64,000 nucleotides of DNA. Origin: Fidelibacterota bacterium SCGC AAA160-B08 (GTDB lineage: Bacteria; Fidelibacterota; Marinisomatia; Marinisomatales; Marinisomataceae). Every line of letters begins with the position of its first letter. The stretch's first letter is position 1. The stretch is from assembly GCA_000402755.1 (NCBI GenBank), contig AQSD01000001.1:154811-218810 (forward strand), written 5' to 3'. Below the pieces are notes generated by a model. That model was not told the DNA's origin. It ran no database searches and saw only the letters and a program-made list of their open reading frames with translations. The translations under genes and the position numbers were made by a program. Below, in pieces: positions 25,182 through 34,232 of the stretch.

Positions 25182-26222
25182 GTGTTAACATCCCAATTTT
25201 TAATCGATGAGAAAGTATGTTGCGGTCGCGGTTGCAGAATGTGTCCTTATGAACCAAGGCATATTAAAGGCAATACAGACTTACAAGAAAGATGGAAGCA
25301 TTCCAATAGCAATGAAAATTTAAGGAGACTTAATAATATGACGAATACAATAAATATGCCGATGATTGGCCTAGGAACATGGTTAATCCCAAATGATGTC
25401 GTAGAACGTGTGTCTACTGATGCTATTAATGCAGGGTATCGTCATATAGATACTGCGCAAGCATATCGTAACGAAGAAGGTATCGGTCATGCTTTACAAA
25501 AAGCATCCGTCCCTAGAAAAGAAATGTTTATCACAACAAAAATGTGGCCAGGAATGTTTGGACAAGAAGAACCTTTTCAAACTTTCGAAGGGGTAATGAA
25601 TGCATGCGATGATAGTCTTAGATTATTGCAAATCAATGAAATTGATTTATACTTAATTCATAATCCTTTTGCTAAAGATCTTCGCTTAGAACAATGGGAA
25701 GCTATGATTGAATTAAAAAAACAAGGCAAGGTCAAAAATATTGGAGTGTCTAATTATAATGTTAAACATATCAAAGAAATTGAAGATGCTAACCTTCAAA
25801 TGCCTTCAGCAAATCAAATTGAAATCCATCCGTATCATATTGTAAGAGAAGATCTCCAAAAATATATGGATCATCATACAATCCTGCCTATTGCATATTC
25901 TTCACTAGCACCTATTCCAAATTGGAGAGAAGGTTCGCAATGGAATGGGAAACCTGAAGATATGAAGAGTGGAGCAATGCCATGCCAAGAAATGGCAAAC
26001 AAATATGAAGTGACAGTACCTCAGTTACTATTAAAATGGGCGATACAATTAGGATACCCTATTTTACCAAAATCTGTGAATATGGAACGATTGAAAGAGA
26101 ATATAGATTTAGATCATTTTTCTATTTCACGCGATGACATTAAAATAATGTCCAAGATGGCTAAAGACGACCAAAAGTGTTTAGCTTGGTCTGGCGGTTT
26201 TGATCCTATTGATGTAGATTAA
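25182..26222 (+). CDS. Aldo/keto reductase with in-frame N-terminal DUF5522-like Cys motif
   Basis: From GTG 25182 the frame gives 346 residues. Residues 11-29 carry CCGRGC..CPY (Cys13, 14, 18, 21) and a following His, the pattern of the small DUF5522 proteins. An internal ATG at 25338 (Met53) has AAGGAG 10 nt upstream and would start a normal 294-residue aldo/keto reductase. The reductase tetrad is Asp90, Tyr95, Lys120 and His160. The enzyme reduces carbonyls with NADPH; its substrate is unknown. A stop codon lies 2 codons before the GTG, so the Cys region is complete. It may be a fusion, or a long and a short product. It is 3 nt from the next gene. Confidence 0.85.
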   Translation: MLTSQFLIDEKVCCGRGCRMCPYEPRHIKGNTDLQERWKHSNSNENLRRLNNMTNTINMPMIGLGTWLIPNDVVERVSTDAINAGYRHIDTAQAYRNEEGIGHALQKASVPRKEMFITTKMWPGMFGQEEPFQTFEGVMNACDDSLRLLQINEIDLYLIHNPFAKDLRLEQWEAMIELKKQGKVKNIGVSNYNVKHIKEIEDANLQMPSANQIEIHPYHIVREDLQKYMDHHTILPIAYSSLAPIPNWREGSQWNGKPEDMKSGAMPCQEMANKYEVTVPQLLLKWAIQLGYPILPKSVNMERLKENIDLDHFSISRDDIKIMSKMAKDDQKCLAWSGGFDPIDVD

Positions 26223-26225
26223 AAT

Positions 26226-26993
26226 ATGGCTAAATATAATCCTATCGTCGGAGATAAGTGGAGATACAATCCAGATAGTCCTGCAGCATTCAAATTAAGT
26301 CGAAGTAAGATTGAATCATTTTGTGCATGTAAACGATGCTTTTATTTAGAAGTACGTTTAGGATTTAGAGAACCATCGGGTCCAGGTTGGGCTATTAATT
26401 CAGCAGTAGATACCTTACTAAAAAAAGAAATGGATCGTTGCCGAAAAGAAGATAGACCTCATGGCGTTTTTAAAGAAAATAATCTAAATATTAAACCCTT
26501 TAATCATCCTGATATTGAGCAATGGCAAAATTCATTCAAGGGGATTCAATATATACATCCCGACTTTAATCTATTAATCTATGGCGGGGTAGATGATATT
26601 ATGGTGAATGATAAAGATGAATTAGTGGTTATTGATTTTAAATCAACTGCAAAGCGTGCTGATATTAATTCTCGTAATGATGTATGGGGTCGAGGCGAGC
26701 CCTATAAAAGACAACTAGAAATTTATAGTTGGTTGCTACAAAAAAATGGATTTGATGTATCTAAAACTGGTTATTTAATGTACTATAATGGTGATACCAA
26801 TCAACCTCACTTAGGCAAAACAATGTATTTTAGAAGAACGCTAGTAGATTTTCAGTTAGATACAGATTGGATTGATCCTATCATAGAAGGTATGTTCAAT
26901 TGCCTACAACAAGATAATGCTCCTATGTTAGATAAAGAATCTTGTGAGCAATGCCTATATCGTGAAACATACCAAGACTTAAAAGATCTTTAA
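26226..26993 (+). CDS. RecB/Cas4-like PD-(D/E)XK nuclease
   Basis: The 255-residue protein has the PDDEXK_1 core: Asp123 in GGVDDIM, Asp137-x-Lys139 in VIDFKST, and the QxxxY element in KRQLEIYSW (Gln163, Tyr167). Clustered cysteines at 33, 35 and 38 and at 240 and 243 recall the Fe-S cysteines of Cas4/AddB nucleases, but the spacing differs and a cluster is not assured. It probably acts on DNA ends in repair or recombination. It follows the aldo/keto reductase gene by 3 nt. No CRISPR array or other cas gene is in the window, so a Cas4 role is not supported. Confidence 0.82.
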   Translation: MAKYNPIVGDKWRYNPDSPAAFKLSRSKIESFCACKRCFYLEVRLGFREPSGPGWAINSAVDTLLKKEMDRCRKEDRPHGVFKENNLNIKPFNHPDIEQWQNSFKGIQYIHPDFNLLIYGGVDDIMVNDKDELVVIDFKSTAKRADINSRNDVWGRGEPYKRQLEIYSWLLQKNGFDVSKTGYLMYYNGDTNQPHLGKTMYFRRTLVDFQLDTDWIDPIIEGMFNCLQQDNAPMLDKESCEQCLYRETYQDLKDL

Positions 26994-27008
26994 TCTTTTT
27001 ATACAAGT

Positions 27009-27668
27009 TTAATACTGCATTCCTGTAGGTTTTTCATAGATATAGATAATATCAATAGCGTCAGATTGCGACATACCTCCAGGATTTAACCCTAGTTGTC
27101 CCTCAGGAATAGGATGTCCTAATTCTTCATAATACTCTACCCAATGAACAAAAGGACTATCAGTGCCAGGTTCATTGAATGTCATAGGTTTTAAAGAGAA
27201 TAATTCCTGTTTGTTATCTGCTTTTTTAAGTCCTTCATAAATAATTTCAGAGCAATAATATGTATCATCAGTTATATCAAAGATATAATCATATGGCTTT
27301 CCATTTAAATTAGTTTGAATATATGTAATTGCATCTGGGATCATATATTGATATTCATTTTTAAGGCGCCCTACAAAAACCTTATTACTGCGATTTAAAA
27401 AATCATACAATGTGGTTTCGGTAACAGTTTCTCCAATCGCTTCAGTAAGTATAGTGTCATATTCAGAAGATCCGATATGCGTAATAATTGCACAATGAGA
27501 TAGTTGAGCTCCTTGATATCCAGAAGTGACTGCTTCGATAGCTTGACATGGTGGACCACAATCTAAGTCTTGAAAGAAAATATCTCCTACTTCAAATGAT
27601 TGCTTTGTACAGCTTTGATTAAAAATAATTAAACAGGAAATAAGAATAAATAATATATATCGATTCAT
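27009..27668 (-). CDS. YiiX/YebB-like NlpC/P60 family lipoprotein
   Basis: The 219-residue protein starts with a lipoprotein signal ending in NQSC (Cys20). The body resembles YiiX/YebB-like papain-fold hydrolases: GDIFFQDLDC, QLSHCAIITHIG with the likely catalytic Cys-His region, and YCSEIIYEGL near residue 137. Such enzymes cleave amide bonds in peptidoglycan peptides or lipids; the substrate here is unknown. It follows the EthD-domain gene by 6 nt on the minus strand and converges with the RecB-like nuclease gene. Confidence 0.8.
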   Translation of the reverse strand: MNRYILFILISCLIIFNQSCTKQSFEVGDIFFQDLDCGPPCQAIEAVTSGYQGAQLSHCAIITHIGSSEYDTILTEAIGETVTETTLYDFLNRSNKVFVGRLKNEYQYMIPDAITYIQTNLNGKPYDYIFDITDDTYYCSEIIYEGLKKADNKQELFSLKPMTFNEPGTDSPFVHWVEYYEELGHPIPEGQLGLNPGGMSQSDAIDIIYIYEKPTGMQY

Positions 27669-27674
27669 GTAAGG

Positions 27675-28007
27675 CTAAGTATTATCAATAATTTTGACTT
27701 CTCTTCCTGTATATTCATATCGTTCAGGATCAGGCCATGCTTTTGCTACGTCATGCCAATTATCAGATTTGCCAAATTCAGTATTTCGTCTTTCCATTGC
27801 TACGGTATATTCTTCCTGTGAATGAAACCATAATTCAGCCATTCCACAACATCCATTTTCAAGATCTTCTTCAAAAAATGTAAGTACATATTTTTGAGGC
27901 TTTAGAACCTTAACCATGTGTGGGGCATGAATGTTTTCCCAATGATCAAAAAAATTGGAACGTTTTACATCTTTTCTATTTTGAATAAAAAGTATTTTCT
28001 TTACCAT
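27675..28007 (-). CDS. EthD-domain (dimeric alpha/beta barrel) protein
   Basis: The protein has 110 residues from ATG 28007, preceded by a strong AAGGAG. The features FDHWENIHAPHMVKVLKPQKYVLTFF and the C-terminal half fit the EthD/ferredoxin-like dimeric barrel family, including HAP near residue 28 and an aromatic-rich pocket. Family members include enzymes and subunits in degradation of ethers and polyketides, so function cannot be assigned. It is likely co-transcribed with the YiiX-like lipoprotein and divergent from the M1 peptidase. Confidence 0.7.
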   Translation of the reverse strand: MVKKILFIQNRKDVKRSNFFDHWENIHAPHMVKVLKPQKYVLTFFEEDLENGCCGMAELWFHSQEEYTVAMERRNTEFGKSDNWHDVAKAWPDPERYEYTGREVKIIDNT

Positions 28008-28117
28008 AACTCTCTCCTTGTTATACATGAAAATAACATCTTTTTTTTACTAACAACATTATTATTTAGTTATTACATTTTATAGAAATCAATAATAACA
28101 GTCTAAGAGGCAAATTT

Positions 28118-30466
28118 ATGATTAAAAAATTTATTACTATAATTTTAGCAATATCAGTTATCTATCCACAAGTCAATCTTGACAAGTTTAAACAGCTAAA
28201 TGAAGATATTACTACGCCAAACACTTATAGGACGGCAGCAGGCTATCCTGGGCATGATTATTGGCAACAAGAGGCAGACTATGATATGGATCTTGTTATT
28301 GATGATGAAAATCAAAGACTCTATGGAGAAGAGACCATTACATTTCATAATAATTCACCAGATCAGCTTAGTTATTTATGGGTACAATTAGATCAGAATG
28401 TCAGAGCATTAGATTCTGATAGTTATAAAATTCAATCTTCTGGAGATTTTGGTGCACAGCGTGGCCGTGAAAAAATGACAGTAGGAGAATCTATTCCTTT
28501 GAGTACACTTGAAAATTTCTACAGAGATTTTGATGGTGGATTTAAAATTGAACATGTAAAGGATGGATTAAATAGAGATTTACCATATATCATCAATAAA
28601 ACAATGATGCGCATAGATTTACCAACACCGTTGCGCGCAGGACAGTCTTATAAATTTAAAATTAAATGGTGGTATAATATCAATGACCACATTAGAGATG
28701 GCGGAAGATCTGGATATGAATATTTTGAAGAAGATGATAATTATATCTACACGATTGCACAATTTTTTCCACGCATGTGTATGTATAATGATATATACGG
28801 ATGGCAAAATAAACAGTTTTTAGGTCGAGGAGAATTCACATTAATTTTTGGAGACTATGATGTCAAAATTACGGTACCAGCTGATCATGTATTGGGTGCT
28901 ACTGGCGTATTACAAAATCCACAGCTAGTACTAACTAAAGATCAGATGGCTAGATTACAAGAGTCTAAAACTGCTGATGAGCCTATAAAAATTGTCACAA
29001 ATTCTGAAGCATTAGAAAATGAAAAAACTCATTCCGAAGAAACAAAAACATGGCACTTCAAGGCAGAAAATGTTCGAGACTACGCTTTTGCTACATCGAG
29101 AAAATATATATGGGATGCTATCGGTGTTGAGGTTGGTGACAATACAGTTATGGCAATGTCATATTATCCAAATGAAGCAGAACCTTTATGGGGGCAATAT
29201 TCTACAAAAGCTGTAGCACATACAGTAGAAGTCTATTCAAAGTATACATTTGATTATCCATATCCAGTAGCCATCTCAGCCCATATTGATAGAATGGGAA
29301 TGGAATACCCAATGATTTGTTTTAATGGATATAGACCTGAAGATGATGGAACCTACTCTGAGCGTACAAAAAAAGGCTTAATTGGAGTAATTATCCATGA
29401 AGTAGGACATTTTTGGTTTCCTATGATTGTTAATTCGGATGAAAGACAATGGACGTGGATGGACGAAGGTCTTAATTCTTTTATGGATGATATAGCAGGA
29501 AGAGAATGGGATACAGAATTATTTCACCCATCAAAGAATACTGAGTATATCATCAACTACATGAAAGGCGATAAATCCAATATTATGCCAATCATGACTA
29601 ATTCTGAATCAATATATCAATTTGGAGCAAATGCTTATGGAAAGCCAACTCTTGCCTTAAATATATTAAGAGACACAATCATGGGACGTGAGTTATTTGA
29701 TTATGCATTTAAAGAATATTCTAAAACATGGATGTTTAAACATCCGACCCCAACAGACTTCTTCAGAATTATGGAGAATGCATCTGCGGTAGATTTAGAT
29801 TGGTTTTGGAGAGGATGGTTCTTTAGTAACGATCATGTTGATCTATCCATTGAATCTGTTGACTGGTATCAACTTGAAATGGATCCAGAAGAACAAAAAT
29901 CATATAAGAAAGAAGTGGATAATAAGAGTCAATATTATAGCGCAATGCTTGATGAGGAAGATATTGAATCAACAGTAACAGATCGTGATCCAGCAACTAG
30001 AGATTTTTATGATGATTATGATAAAAATAAGGTTACCAAAAAAGATAAAAAACAATACCGTGAATTCATGGATGATTTGTCAGAAAAAGAGAGTGAGTTA
30101 ATCGATAAGAATGACCATTTTTATTCTGTAAAATTTTCTGATAATGGCGGTATAATTATGCCAATTATTCTTGAATTTGAATATGAAGACGGAGATAAGG
30201 AAGTGATTACAATTCCAGTAGAAATATGGAGATTCAATAGAGGCGAAGTAACAAAAGTCTTTAAGACAGAAAAGCCTATTAAAAATATGACACTAGATCC
30301 ACATTTTCAAATTGCTGATGTTGAAAGAAGTAATAATCATTGGCCTGAAAAAAGACAGCCTACACGATTTGAAACATATAAATCTGAAGGTTGGGGTGGA
30401 AGCAGTAATCTAATGCAACGCGTACGTGATGATGCTGCAATTCCTGATACTGAATCTACTGAGTAA
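28118..30466 (+). CDS. Secreted M1 family metallopeptidase
   Basis: The 782-residue protein begins with a signal peptide (about 1-17, ending IYPQ). The M1 gluzincin zinc site is HEVGHFWF (His427, Glu428, His431) with the third ligand Glu450 in WMDEGLNSF. The N-terminal beta domain precedes it, and the segment from about 600 onwards is highly charged with many Asp/Lys. It should hydrolyse peptides in the periplasm or outside. AGAGG precedes the ATG. The DUF6702 gene follows after 3 nt, a pairing I recall from Bacteroidota. Confidence 0.92.
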   Translation: MIKKFITIILAISVIYPQVNLDKFKQLNEDITTPNTYRTAAGYPGHDYWQQEADYDMDLVIDDENQRLYGEETITFHNNSPDQLSYLWVQLDQNVRALDSDSYKIQSSGDFGAQRGREKMTVGESIPLSTLENFYRDFDGGFKIEHVKDGLNRDLPYIINKTMMRIDLPTPLRAGQSYKFKIKWWYNINDHIRDGGRSGYEYFEEDDNYIYTIAQFFPRMCMYNDIYGWQNKQFLGRGEFTLIFGDYDVKITVPADHVLGATGVLQNPQLVLTKDQMARLQESKTADEPIKIVTNSEALENEKTHSEETKTWHFKAENVRDYAFATSRKYIWDAIGVEVGDNTVMAMSYYPNEAEPLWGQYSTKAVAHTVEVYSKYTFDYPYPVAISAHIDRMGMEYPMICFNGYRPEDDGTYSERTKKGLIGVIIHEVGHFWFPMIVNSDERQWTWMDEGLNSFMDDIAGREWDTELFHPSKNTEYIINYMKGDKSNIMPIMTNSESIYQFGANAYGKPTLALNILRDTIMGRELFDYAFKEYSKTWMFKHPTPTDFFRIMENASAVDLDWFWRGWFFSNDHVDLSIESVDWYQLEMDPEEQKSYKKEVDNKSQYYSAMLDEEDIESTVTDRDPATRDFYDDYDKNKVTKKDKKQYREFMDDLSEKESELIDKNDHFYSVKFSDNGGIIMPIILEFEYEDGDKEVITIPVEIWRFNRGEVTKVFKTEKPIKNMTLDPHFQIADVERSNNHWPEKRQPTRFETYKSEGWGGSSNLMQRVRDDAAIPDTESTE

Positions 30467-30469
30467 TAA

Positions 30470-30955
30470 ATGCATTTTACTTCAAAGATAATCGGTTCAA
30501 TATTTTTATTGAGCATACTTTTTGCGCATAAATTTTTTATATCTACAACAGATATACAAATTAAGCCCGAAGAAGAAAGAGTTGAAATTACTATTCAGGT
30601 ATTTAGCCATGATGTGTATTTATTGTTAGAGAATGCTAATTATAAAACAATAAATGTGGGCACCGATAAAGAGAGTGCTGATATTGATATATTTTTAGTT
30701 AATTATTTATCTGAAAACTTTATGATTCAAGACTATAGGTGGAAATATCTCGGAAAGGAAATTGGTTTAGAGTATACAGTTTTCTTTTTAGAGGTAGAGA
30801 AATTTTCTCCATCTTCTAATGTTGCAATACTTAATTCTTTATTTATGGATTTATACAATGAGCAACGCAATATTGTGCATTTTTATAATGGGAGTGTTCT
30901 ACAATCTGCAAGCATGACAAACAATGAACCAGTTTTTGCGTTTAGCTTTCAGTAG
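30470..30955 (+). CDS. DUF6702 family exported protein
   Basis: The 161-residue protein has a short N-terminal signal segment ending in FAHKFFISTT, then a beta-rich domain with EERVEITIQVFSHDVYLLLE and a terminal EQRNIVHFYNGSV. This fits the DUF6702 family found beside M1 peptidases in Bacteroidota, whose function is unknown. It starts 3 nt after the peptidase and is probably co-expressed with it; an accessory periplasmic role is inference. Its end overlaps convergent lgt by 14 nt. Confidence 0.75.
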   Translation: MHFTSKIIGSIFLLSILFAHKFFISTTDIQIKPEEERVEITIQVFSHDVYLLLENANYKTINVGTDKESADIDIFLVNYLSENFMIQDYRWKYLGKEIGLEYTVFFLEVEKFSPSSNVAILNSLFMDLYNEQRNIVHFYNGSVLQSASMTNNEPVFAFSFQ

Positions 30956-31784
30956 TAATTTGATTGCCCATAACCCAGATTAGAATACCACCTGCCATCA
31001 TTGCAATACATAGCAGTTGACCCATACTGAGACTAAATAATATAAAGCCTAAGTGAGCATCTGGTTCACGGAAAAACTCAATAAAGAATCTGAAAAATCC
31101 ATATCCAAAGACATATAGACCACTATTAAAGCCTAGCTGTTTATGTCTATTGAAATAGTTAATGATCAAAAATAATACGATACCCTCAAAAAATGCTTCA
31201 TATAGCTGAGAAGGATGTCTTAGTTGGTAATCTCCAGCATTCATAAAATACATCCCAATAGCAGATTCTGTAGTACGGCCATATAATTCTCCATTGATGA
31301 AGTTGCCTATTCTTCCAAAGAAATATCCCAATGGAATAGAGGCTGTTAAAAAATCAGCTAAAGTAAATAAATGCAAATTCACTTGTCGACCATAAAGCCA
31401 TATAGCAACGATAACCCCGATTAATCCTCCATGATATGACATGCCCGCAATACCTGTAAATTTCCAAACACCATTTTGTATAGAGAATGGTAATAAAATT
31501 TCAAGTGGATTTGATAGATAATAATCTAGATTGTAAAACAGTACATAGCCTAGACGCGCTCCAATTAATAATCCAATTAATATCCATGACATTAAATCTT
31601 CTAACTGGACTAGATTAATTTTAGTAAAGGTTTTATTTTTAATCTTTCTGCTGGATAGTAGATATACTACACCAAAGGCTACAAGATACATGGTAGAGTA
31701 CCAATAAATTGATAATGGCCCAATTGTTAATAGAGTAGGGTCCATTTTTGCAGGCAATGTTTGCCACCATAGTATAAAATCCAT
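30942..31784 (-). CDS. lgt: Prolipoprotein diacylglyceryl transferase
   Basis: The 280-residue inner-membrane enzyme has about seven helices and the Lgt signature GRIGNFINGELYGR (around residues 156-169), preceded by the catalytic-region motif YHGGLIG. It transfers diacylglycerol from phosphatidylglycerol to the lipobox cysteine of prolipoproteins. Several lipoproteins in this window (27009-27668, 35811-36632, 61540-62712) are expected clients. It is convergent with the DUF6702 gene and divergent from dcd across 62 bp. Confidence 0.95.
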   Translation of the reverse strand: MDFILWWQTLPAKMDPTLLTIGPLSIYWYSTMYLVAFGVVYLLSSRKIKNKTFTKINLVQLEDLMSWILIGLLIGARLGYVLFYNLDYYLSNPLEILLPFSIQNGVWKFTGIAGMSYHGGLIGVIVAIWLYGRQVNLHLFTLADFLTASIPLGYFFGRIGNFINGELYGRTTESAIGMYFMNAGDYQLRHPSQLYEAFFEGIVLFLIINYFNRHKQLGFNSGLYVFGYGFFRFFIEFFREPDAHLGFILFSLSMGQLLCIAMMAGGILIWVMGNQITTES

Positions 31785-31846
31785 ATCGTAAGGTACAAAA
31801 AATACTTTGTAACCTAAAAAAAAATATATAACCTAGAGATAGTATT

Positions 31847-32371
31847 ATGATTTTATCAGGAAAAGAAATTATTCAAAGAAAAGGAAAGGATATTGTAATA
31901 GATCCTTTCAACGAAAATCAAGTTAATCCCAATAGTTATAATCTAAGATTACATAATGAATTAGTAGTATATGACAATCCTGTGCTGGATATGAAAGAAG
32001 ATAATCCCGCAACAAAGATTATGATTCCAGAAGACGGTTTATTACTAGAAAGTAAAAAACTATATCTTGGAAGAACAATGGAATATACAGAGACAAATAA
32101 TCTTGTTCCGATGCTAGAAGGGAGATCTTCTGTTGGGCGATTAGGTTTATTTGTACATATTACAGCAGGCTTTGGAGATGTAGGATTTAAGGGATACTGG
32201 ACATTAGAAATCTTTTGTGTCCAACCAATAAAAATTTATCCTTCTATAGAAATTTGCCAAATTTTTTATCATTCAGTTGAAGGTGATTATACTCCATATC
32301 AGAGTGGTAAATATCAAGGCAATCGAGATATCCAGACTAGTATGCTTTACAAAGACTTCAAAAAGAAGTAA
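31847..32371 (+). CDS. dcd: dCTP deaminase (possibly bifunctional)
   Basis: The 174-residue trimeric dUTPase-fold protein has EGRSSVGRLGLFVH and TAGFGDVGFKGYWTLEI, where the Glu of TLEI is the deaminase catalytic residue in the family, and a C-terminal QTSMLYKDF tail that closes over the nucleotide. It converts dCTP to dUTP and so feeds dTTP synthesis. Whether it also cleaves dUTP to dUMP, as in the archaeal DCD-DUT enzymes, cannot be settled by eye. It is followed 4 nt later by yidD. Confidence 0.9.
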   Translation: MILSGKEIIQRKGKDIVIDPFNENQVNPNSYNLRLHNELVVYDNPVLDMKEDNPATKIMIPEDGLLLESKKLYLGRTMEYTETNNLVPMLEGRSSVGRLGLFVHITAGFGDVGFKGYWTLEIFCVQPIKIYPSIEICQIFYHSVEGDYTPYQSGKYQGNRDIQTSMLYKDFKKK

Positions 32372-32375
32372 TTGT

Positions 32376-32615
32376 ATGCAAAATATCCCCTCCTTATTTT
32401 TTGTAGCACTTATTAAGGGATATCAAACATTTTTATCACCATTATTAGGATCAAATTGTAGATACCAACCAACTTGTTCCCATTATGCCATTGAGGTTAT
32501 TAAGGAGTGGGGATCTTTTAAGGGAAGTGCGTTAGCATTAAAAAGAATATTAAAATGTCATCCTTGGTCAGAGAGTGGTTACGACCCTATTCCAAGGAAA
32601 AAAAGGAATAAATAA
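32376..32615 (+). CDS. yidD: Membrane protein insertion efficiency factor YidD
   Basis: The 79-residue protein shows the compact YidD pattern: KGYQTFLSPLLGSNCRYQPTCS with the conserved cysteines, HYAIEVIKEWG and LKCHPW, ending in a basic tail. It assists YidC-dependent insertion at the inner membrane. The ATG at 32376 is the start; the longer upstream frame runs through dcd in another phase. It is unusual only in being next to dcd instead of rnpA/yidC. Confidence 0.93.
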   Translation: MQNIPSLFFVALIKGYQTFLSPLLGSNCRYQPTCSHYAIEVIKEWGSFKGSALALKRILKCHPWSESGYDPIPRKKRNK

Positions 32616-32617
32616 GT

Positions 32618-33322
32618 ATGTATGAATGGATTACATTTTTAGAAACAACCCTGAATAATAACTTTACATTTTCAGTCATTTTTGTATTAGGGATGTTTCA
32701 TGCGCTAGAGCCAGGCCATGGAAAGACTTTAATTCTGGCTTATATGTCAGGAGGATCAATGCGTTTTTCTGGTGCAGCACAATTAATCTCTGGACTGATT
32801 TTCATACATTTTTTATTATTTTCTTTCTTAGCCTTCTTGCTTAAGGCGGGAAATGATACGTTCCCTATATTATCTACTATTGGACCCTCTTTTATTATTT
32901 GTTTAGGACTGTATTTATTATATAGGGCACTAAAAGAAGTTCGACATGAACATGATGATAGTTGCGATGAACCAATGCACTTTCATTTCAATGAGTCTAA
33001 ATTTTCAAGCCCATTTGTTACAGGGATGGTTGCTGGATTAATTCCATGTCCATCTGCGGTAGCAGTTCTCTTAATTGCTTCAACTAAGTTTAGCAATGAT
33101 AGCGTAACACTTTATTCTAGTATTATGATTTATGTTCTAGGAATTGCTTTAACGTTGGTAGGAATTATGGTACTCTTTTTAATGTTTAAAGAAAGATTTA
33201 GCGATCGTTTAAACTCAGTTAATCAAAATTTTAATACCAATCTAATAGCCGCTTCTTTAATTATCTTAATTGGAATATTGTATCTTGCGCTGAGCTTATT
33301 TGGCGGAGGCCATCAACACTAA
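32618..33322 (+). CDS. NicO/RcnA-like nickel/cobalt transporter
   Basis: The 234-residue membrane protein has about six helices. The metal-site motif HALEPGHGKT (28-37) in helix 1 is the hallmark of the NicO/RcnA family, and GMVAGLIPCPSAVAVLL near 140 is the matching second half. A His/Asp-rich cytoplasmic loop (HEHDDSCDEPMHFHF, about 110-124) probably senses or buffers metal. Direction cannot be read: RcnA exports Ni/Co, other members import. It starts 2 nt after yidD. Confidence 0.85.
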   Translation: MYEWITFLETTLNNNFTFSVIFVLGMFHALEPGHGKTLILAYMSGGSMRFSGAAQLISGLIFIHFLLFSFLAFLLKAGNDTFPILSTIGPSFIICLGLYLLYRALKEVRHEHDDSCDEPMHFHFNESKFSSPFVTGMVAGLIPCPSAVAVLLIASTKFSNDSVTLYSSIMIYVLGIALTLVGIMVLFLMFKERFSDRLNSVNQNFNTNLIAASLIILIGILYLALSLFGGGHQH

Positions 33323-33831
33323 TTGTGTAGTATTCTTACAAACTGTTCTTTGGTATAGCCAAAGTCTATCAACTCTGTTAAAATATTATTATACAACGCT
33401 TCATCCATTTCAACTTCTCTAGACATAATCCAACCCATTTTATTATCAGGATAACCCACTGCCATATAGTTATAATCATTATCAATTAGAATAATCTTAA
33501 AAGGAAATTTTAAGAAAGGGATATATGGCTTTTTCATCTGTATAGACCATTCAGCATTACTTTCTTTATTAATGATGGTTCCTTTTTGTTTAATTTGTTT
33601 CTTTTTACCATCTTTGATTGCATCATATGTGATAGCAATTGTTCCATCAGAGTTGAGCTCATAAATATCGGATGCATTAGTCGCTCCATTTTCTATCATA
33701 TTGGGTACAATAGCTGTAACAAACCATTTACCCATAAAGCGTTCTATATCTACATAATCTACAGTTTTCATTTGATTCTCCTGCGCATATAAGCTACCAG
33801 CGCATAATAGTGTTATTAGTAAAGTTTTCAT
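33319..33831 (-). CDS. Bacterial lipocalin (Blc-like)
   Basis: The 170-residue protein has a signal peptide (about 1-16, ending LYAQ), the lipocalin GxW motif in FMGKWFVTAIVPN, and the typical GYPDNKMGWIMSRE strand. It lacks a lipobox, so unlike E. coli Blc it should be soluble and periplasmic. Bacterial lipocalins bind fatty acids or lysophospholipids. It lies immediately before a DUF3147 gene and overlaps the convergent transporter gene by 4 nt. Confidence 0.88.
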   Translation of the reverse strand: MKTLLITLLCAGSLYAQENQMKTVDYVDIERFMGKWFVTAIVPNMIENGATNASDIYELNSDGTIAITYDAIKDGKKKQIKQKGTIINKESNAEWSIQMKKPYIPFLKFPFKIILIDNDYNYMAVGYPDNKMGWIMSREVEMDEALYNNILTELIDFGYTKEQFVRILHN

Positions 33832-34179
33832 TTAAACAACATACCCTATTTTTTTGTATAGCGTTGCTAATCCAAAATATAATATTACCATTATTACTAC
33901 AGAAAGAGTAAGACTGATACTAAATGATATATTTTTCTTTAAAAAGTATGGCAGGGTGAGGAAAAAAGATAAGGATGGAATAATCATAGAAAAAACACTA
34001 TAAGAAAAAGATATAATTCTTTCTATGTCACGCGTTTCAATATAGATCCAGATAATAGATAATAAAGAAATAAGAGGTAGGGATACAATGATGGCGCCAA
34101 CAAGCGTATCTCTTTTTGCAATTTCAGATGCAATAAAGATGATAAGAGCTGAAACGATGATTTTAGTTGCATTAAACAT
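33832..34179 (-). CDS. DUF3147 family small membrane protein
   Basis: From ATG 34179 the protein has 115 residues and four hydrophobic helices. The segment ASEIAKRDTLVGAIIVSLPL followed by IWIYIETRD fits DUF3147, an inner-membrane family of unknown function. A frame extending to 34272 would add 31 residues that look unlike membrane protein, so I rejected it. It is upstream of the lipocalin with no gap and is divergent from zupT. Confidence 0.8.
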   Translation of the reverse strand: MFNATKIIVSALIIFIASEIAKRDTLVGAIIVSLPLISLLSIIWIYIETRDIERIISFSYSVFSMIIPSLSFFLTLPYFLKKNISFSISLTLSVVIMVILYFGLATLYKKIGYVV

Positions 34180-34232
34180 ATTTTTTTTAAAAGATTGTGT
34201 ATAATAATCTAAAGAAAAAAAGTAAGGAATAC

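Noticed and set aside
26226..26993. Cas4 in a CRISPR locus
   Set aside because: No repeat-spacer array or other cas gene exists in the window; the fold is shared by many RecB-family nucleases.
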